Source of the DNA: Apoderus coryli
Lineage: Eukaryota > Arthropoda > Insecta > Coleoptera > Attelabidae
NCBI GenBank assembly: GCA_911728435.2
Contig: OU452201.1
Location: 17,236,001 to 17,300,000, forward strand
DNA: 64,000 bases
Direction of reading: 5' to 3'
In this document: in pieces, positions 59,290 to 64,000 of the stretch
How positions within the stretch are numbered: the first letter of the stretch is position 1
Layout of the letters: every line of letters begins with the position of its first letter
Notes under the pieces: model-generated
What the model saw: only the letters and a program-made list of their open reading frames with translations
What the model was told of the DNA's origin: nothing
The model's database searches: none
Position numbers and translations under genes: made by a program

Positions 59290-60034
59290 CTTATCTGAAA
59301 CTATTAGCCGAGAAGTTATACACGTATATAGTAATACCTAGCCTTATTAGTCATTTATAAAGAAATAGTGCAAAAATGAGATGTCCAGGAAAATCATACA
59401 ATTAAAACAAAGAACAAATTCAAAAGTTTGTCTTCAATGTATTTTTTAAACAGCCTCCCTTGTCTGCACGTTATTGGAGAAACTATAACTTGAAGTTGGT
59501 TGTTACTGTACAACTAACTTCGTTATTAAGAGGGGAATCTGAAATGGTTACTTACAAAAATGTCCGATGGTGGCGCTAGTGAATCTCATTGAATATCAAA
59601 TTATTCATTTCTTAACTTAGAGTAGTTTTCTAGAATATTTTAATACATTCTTCTCCTCAATAGGTGTCGCCAAAAATTAATACATAGTGGCACAAAATAT
59701 CATATTTCTATTTTGCGTAAATTATTTTCACATTCTTTTTTGTGCTAGCATTCTTATACGTTCGATGCTTATCTTCGCTTAGACCAGTTATAGTTATATA
59801 CTATTATACATAAAAAGGATGAATGTAAAAAAACTGGTTTTATTTACGATAAATAGTCAAGATTTTTAAATATTTTCAACATATTATTTTTTTGCCAAGC
59901 CTCTAAATTTTCACAAATTGATGATTTGTGTGAAAACCGTAAAACATAGGTATATGACACCTTAAACTGAATCCCAGTTATTTTTGAGGGACTATTAAAT
60001 ACTCCAATACAGGGTGTTCTATTTAAAAAACCAG
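59290..60034. other. No gene; one element end
   Basis: ACAGGGTGTTCTATTTAAAA at 60009 is a terminus of the ACAGGGTGTTCCATTT type repeated inside the 2 kb foldback at 60806-62795. A minus-strand frame at 59844-60050 overlaps it and looks accidental. Confidence 0.5.
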
Positions 60035-60332
60035 AACTATGATAAAACATGCTTATCTCTTCTTTGGACCGACCTGTATGCTTGCAGTGTTTTTCAAAAT
60101 GTATTAGGTTAGCCCTGTTGTTTTAGTTTGTCAGTTTCAAAACCATGAGATGTTTTTTTCATGCATCAAAGAGTGTCTTTCCTAACTATGATAATACATA
60201 CTTATCTATTCTTTGGACCGCCCTGTATGCTTGCAGTGTTTTTCAAAATGTATTAGGTTAGCCCTGTTGTTTTAGTTTGTCAGTTTCAAAACCATGAGGC
60301 GTTTATTTCATGCATCAAAGAGTGTCTTTCCT
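60035..60332. repeat. Two-copy tandem duplication, 149-bp unit
   Basis: The copies 60035-60183 and 60184-60332 are nearly identical, sharing CTGTATGCTTGCAGTGTTTT and GTTAGCCCTGTTGTTTTAGT among others, with about ten differences. A recent duplication. Non-coding. Confidence 0.9.
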
Positions 60333-60339
60333 AATAGTA

Positions 60340-60805
60340 TACAATGTGTCCAGAAACTAATGGACCAAGCGAAAGCCACAAATTGTAGAGCAGATTTCAT
60401 GGCAAACTTCTAATGCGAAATTTCTTCCGAAAGCAGTTATAGTTTTTAAAAGAAAGCGAAAGCGCCTTTAGCCATTGGAGTGAAAGGTGACAAAGATATT
60501 TCCCTAAATAGAAGCATTCGTTAGCCATACACTGCTGAATTAAATATGCGAACATAGGCGTCCAAACGGGTATCAACGGACATTGCTAATAAAAACTTCT
60601 TTGTCACTAACTTTTCGAGAATTCTGAGATCATTCTTAGGAAATATGAGATATTCTTATCTCAAGATGATAGAATGCTGCATTTTCGAGAAAAATTAAGT
60701 TTTAGTTTAATATGCGGTTTAACATAGTACCTATCTATTTGATTTACGATTGGTACATTACTTATTTTAACAGTAAAAATTTAAAAAATTAAGTAGGGTA
60801 TTAGG
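60340..60805. other. No gene seen
   Basis: It starts with a TACAATGTGTCCAGAAACTA string that looks like another element end. No frame or RNA gene. Confidence 0.45.
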
Positions 60806-62795
60806 TATTGTGAGTATTTACAGGGTGTCACAAATATAAGAAATGAATCATAGTTGTGTTTTTTTAAATGGAATGCCCTGTATATGAATATATTTTTAGA
60901 TTCCCCGTTCAAAATAAACCTAACTTTCATTAAAGTACATCTCACCTAAACCTGACAGTTTTTTAAATATTTAAATTTTTATAAAAATATAGACATAATA
61001 TGAATGAAAAAATTCACACCTAATTGTTTGTTCTTTTTAAGCCAGTCTGGGCTGATAAATATACCCACTCATCACTTGTTACGCTAAATATAAAAAGCCC
61101 CCAATACTAAATACAGGGTGTCCAATAATATAACTTATATGAACGTAAAGTTAAATTCTAAATAACTTGTTTATTTCAAATGGAACACCCAGTATAAGAG
61201 GTCAAAATTAGATGCATAAAGTAATTATCTGTCAAATATTATAATACTTTCCTATGAATAACTTTTGACGTTTTTGTGGAAAATGCACATATTCATGATA
61301 TTAGGCGATTTTGAAATTGAATCTCTTAGTTTCATGTAGACCACCCTGTATTTAATGATGCAAAAATTAAAGTTTTCTTATAGATATGTATACTTATCTT
61401 TAATTTTGCATGGAAGAGGCACACATATTGGCAATAAGAGGAAGAATTTTCAAAATTATAATATTTATCAAGTCAGCCATGAGAATTTGAGAAGAAGAGA
61501 ATACATTTTTGTAATTTAATATTTACTGTCAAATAGTCGGTTGAAAATTCTTACCTAAGAGTTGAGAATTTTTCATAAAACAGTTTTTTATCTGTGACAT
61601 TTGATTTAATTCACTTCAATTCAAAAATGCGAACCTATTCCAAAGGAGAAAGCATACACATGATTTTTATTCTGGGAGAATGGTCCAAAAACGCTTTACT
61701 GGAATCGCGAGTTTACGCTCAAAGGTTCCTGGCGCAAAATCACCCCAAAAAAGCGGTCTTCGAGAGGCTGTTAAGGCAGTTTAACGAAAGATACCACCCA
61801 AATACAGTGCAACTGCATCAAGAACTTTTCAATATTGATTTTAAATCGTGTTGAATTTTGTAAATGGGCCAGGAACAAAATCATCGCAAATGAAAACTTT
61901 TTTAATTTTGAAGGAGCAAATAAATGAAGCGTTTAGAAGCGTTACACCAGATTAAAGTTGTTGAAGGATTAAGAAAAGGATTGAAATGTGCCTAGAGTCC
62001 AATCATTTTGAACATTTATTATAAAATTTATCAGTTTTTATGTAGGTATATCTTGTTATTTAATTTAAGTTAAAAATGTATTTATTTATTATGTTATTGT
62101 TTAAATTATGGTTTGTCAAATTCTCATGGCTGACTTGACGAATATAATTTTGAAAAAGTCTTCCTATACCAATATGTGCTTTTTCCATACATTAAAAAAA
62201 TATACATATCTATAAGAAAACCTCATAGTGATTAATAGATAATTAATTTCATCACCATCAAATACAGGGTGGTCTACATGAAATTAACAGGTTCAATTAA
62301 AAATTCGCATAATATTATGAATATGTGCATTTTCCACGAAAACGTCAAGAGTTATCCATAGGAAAGTATTATAATATTTGACAGAGAATTACTTTGTGCA
62401 TCTAATTTTTACCTCATATACAGGGTGTTCCATTTGAAATAAACAAGTTATTTAGAATTAAACTTTACGTTCATATAAGTTATATTATTGGACACCCTGT
62501 ATTTAGTATTGGGGATTTTTTATATTTGGCGTAACAAGTGATGAGATATTCATCAGCCTAGACTGGCTTAAAAAGAACAAACAAATAGGTGTGAATTTTT
62601 TCATTCAAATTATGTCTATATTTTTATTAAAACATAAATATTTAAAAAACTGTCAGGTTTAGGTGAGATGGGCTTTAATGAAATTTAGGTTTATTTTGAA
62701 CGGGAAATTGATTCATATACAGGGCATTCCATTTAAAAAAACACAACTATGGTTAATTTCTCATATTTGGGACACCCTGTATAGACTCACAATAT
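60806..62795. mobile_element. 2 kb foldback with about 685-bp arms and nested termini
   Basis: The arms 60806-61490 and 62113-62795 are inverted copies at roughly nine bases in ten. Inside each arm, terminus-like motifs recur in both directions. Left arm: ACAGGGTGTC at 60820, GCCCTGTATA at 60875, ACAGGGTGTCC at 61111, ACACCCAGTATA at 61186, CACCCTGTATT at 61343; the right arm mirrors these. So short units of about 68 and 84 bp look like tiny elements with their own ends inside the arm. The 620-bp centre holds the deleted transposase at 61594-62024. Confidence 0.9.
61594..62024 (+). pseudogene. Internally deleted DUF4817-class transposase
   Basis: An 86-codon frame begins with Met at 61594; the domain proper reads YSKGESIHMIFILGEWSKNA, LLESRVYAQRFLAQNHPKKA and VFERLLRQF, a clear DUF4817 helix-turn-helix (family form: ILGExxxNAxxAxRVYAxRFPxxxHP). 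It runs directly into RYHPNTVQLHQELFNIDF, which in the family lies far downstream, just before the catalytic core. After a shift comes RVEFCKWARNKIIANENFFN, which normally leads into the first DDE aspartate block; instead the sequence jumps to LKEQINEAFRSVTPD and, after shifts, KRIEMCLESNHFEHLL and a stop at 62022-62024, the family C-terminus. Two deletions have thus removed the second helix-turn-helix and the whole catalytic core while both gene ends remain. Confidence 0.8.
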
Positions 62796-63011
62796 TTTTA
62801 AAATGTAGCCATAAATCATTTTTATCGAACCCATGAATAAAACTTCAAGGAAATTAAATAGTTTAACCACAGTATTCCGTGTCGTATGGCGTGAATAACC
62901 CTGTATATACGTTCCAACTACCTAACTGGTGAAATTTTAAACACTATTTAAACCCCTACCAAGGGTATCTTATAATTTTATAATAACTACCAGTCGGGAG
63001 TTCTTGTATTC

Positions 63012-63175
63012 TCTCTATAGATCATAAAAAATCGGTTGTGTCACCCTAAAACTTTCCCGACTAGTTATAATATAATCAAAAATATATGACCTGCGTAACG
63101 AAACAGAATTTTAATAATTATTATAATTGTATTATTTCCAATAAACTAACGTAACAAACTACTACTACTTTATCC
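63012..63175 (-). repeat. Dispersed repeat, partner of 26571-26690
   Basis: The complement shares TTTGTTACGTTA, TTTATTGGAAATAAT, AATTCTGTTTCGTTACGCA and GACACAACCGATTTT with 26571-26690. No tRNA-like sequence adjoins this copy. From 63180 to 63639 no gene is seen. Confidence 0.7.
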
Positions 63176-63639
63176 CTTCTTGTATTTATCCTCTAACAGT
63201 AGGTATACCTACATAATATTACCATAGATGTTTATGTATTCTCTGATATTACTGTACCTGGCTAACGTTAATAATCCCTACTCCTAGTACATACGCATAA
63301 TATACTATACCACATACAACTAAATATTAATAATATAAGTACGACAAAACCATTAGATTTTTGTGTCACTGTGTATAAACAGCGCCATCTCTTCAATGCT
63401 GTCCCAACTACTAATTACTTGTTTGTTGGCTACAGTTATAAAAAAAATATAAGAAAATGGCGGATATTTGAAGAGAAATATGAGGGTTTTTTTTATATAT
63501 GGATATTGTCTAATACAGAAAGTTTTCACGAACAATTTTAATTACAAGTGATTGTTAAATATATAAATTAGGTAATAAAGTAATATTATCATTATTAAAT
63601 ATTAGAATCATAGCACAAAATGAGGAAAAAGTTGCTGAC

Positions 63640-64000
63640 TTTGAACTCAATTTATTAAGTAATTATTTATTGTTGTAGCCTCAAAATACCTTATTACCTA
63701 ATCCAAACCTTAATCTTTAAGACCCTATTAAAATTTTTGCTACCAGATACGTATTAGTGGAGATTTCCATCCACAAAAATATATCTGTAAATTTGAAAAA
63801 ATTACCCATGTTTGAACTCAATTTATGAGTTAACTATTTAATCTTTCCGCTTGAAAATACTTCATTACCTAATCCCATCTTTGGTCTTTAAAACCCTATG
63901 AAAATTTTTGCTAGCAGATACGTCTTAGTGGCGTCTACCATGCGCAAAATTATGCCTGCAAAGCGAAATATGATGATTTTCTAACTCTGTTTTTGAACTA
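63640..64000. repeat. Satellite array, 171-181 bp period, cut by the window edge
   Basis: TTTGAACTCAATTTAT begins units at 63640 and 63811, and TTTGAACTA begins a third at 63992. Within units CTTATTACCTAATCC or TTCATTACCTAATCC, AAAATTTTTGCTA.CAGATA and ACGT.TTAGTGG recur at fixed offsets. Two full copies and the start of a third are visible; how far the array runs is unknown. Confidence 0.85.

Overview
This is 64 kb of strongly AT-rich animal DNA with no intact protein-coding gene. It contains mariner and other Tc1/mariner-class DNA transposons, several non-LTR retrotransposon (LINE) relics, a Ty3/Gypsy integrase relic, and many short foldback (MITE-like) elements. Several transposase relics belong to a class with an N-terminal helix-turn-helix of the type Pfam calls DUF4817, which I know mainly from insects. 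An insect nuclear genome is the best reading, from an intergenic or intronic region. I cannot name the order. All protein calls come from reading translations by eye; no database search was run.

The only candidate host sequence is a 60-bp block on the minus strand (24528-24587). It is bounded by a good acceptor and a good donor, open in two frames and richer in G+C than its surroundings. If it is an exon, much of the window is intron of a minus-strand gene. A tRNA-Ala-like relic lies at 26480-26555.

Layout. 1-8 kb: dispersed repeats, a 0.25-0.3 kb tandem duplication, a 1 kb long-TIR foldback, two small MITEs and a broken mariner. 8-18 kb: a THAP-like fragment, two LINE relics and long empty stretches. 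18-22.4 kb: a three-level nest, in which a restriction-like-endonuclease LINE is split by a TA-inserted DNA transposon that itself holds a short retroposed insert; a 344-bp near-perfect foldback follows. 22-43 kb: mostly empty sequence with small repeats, a LINE RNase H scrap and mariner pieces at 37.4 kb. 43-49.6 kb: mariner debris, an 0.8 kb TIR element carrying a DUF4817-like reading frame, and a LINE reverse-transcriptase relic. 52-56.5 kb: an almost full-length degenerate DD34D-type transposon, a small foldback, the Gypsy relic and a mariner 3' half. 58-64 kb: a second copy of the long-TIR foldback, a 149-bp tandem duplication, a 2 kb foldback with arms of about 685 bp around an internally deleted DUF4817-class transposase, and a 171-181 bp satellite running off the right edge.

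Two themes recur. Several transposases of one class have lost internal segments while keeping the N-terminal helix-turn-helix, and two of them also keep the extreme C-terminus with its stop; their inverted termini survive. Separately, a motif with a hammerhead-ribozyme-like core (CTGA-N-GA, a short stem, then GAAAC) appears at several unrelated sites; in the best three, the flanking 4-base stem I is complementary with different sequences.
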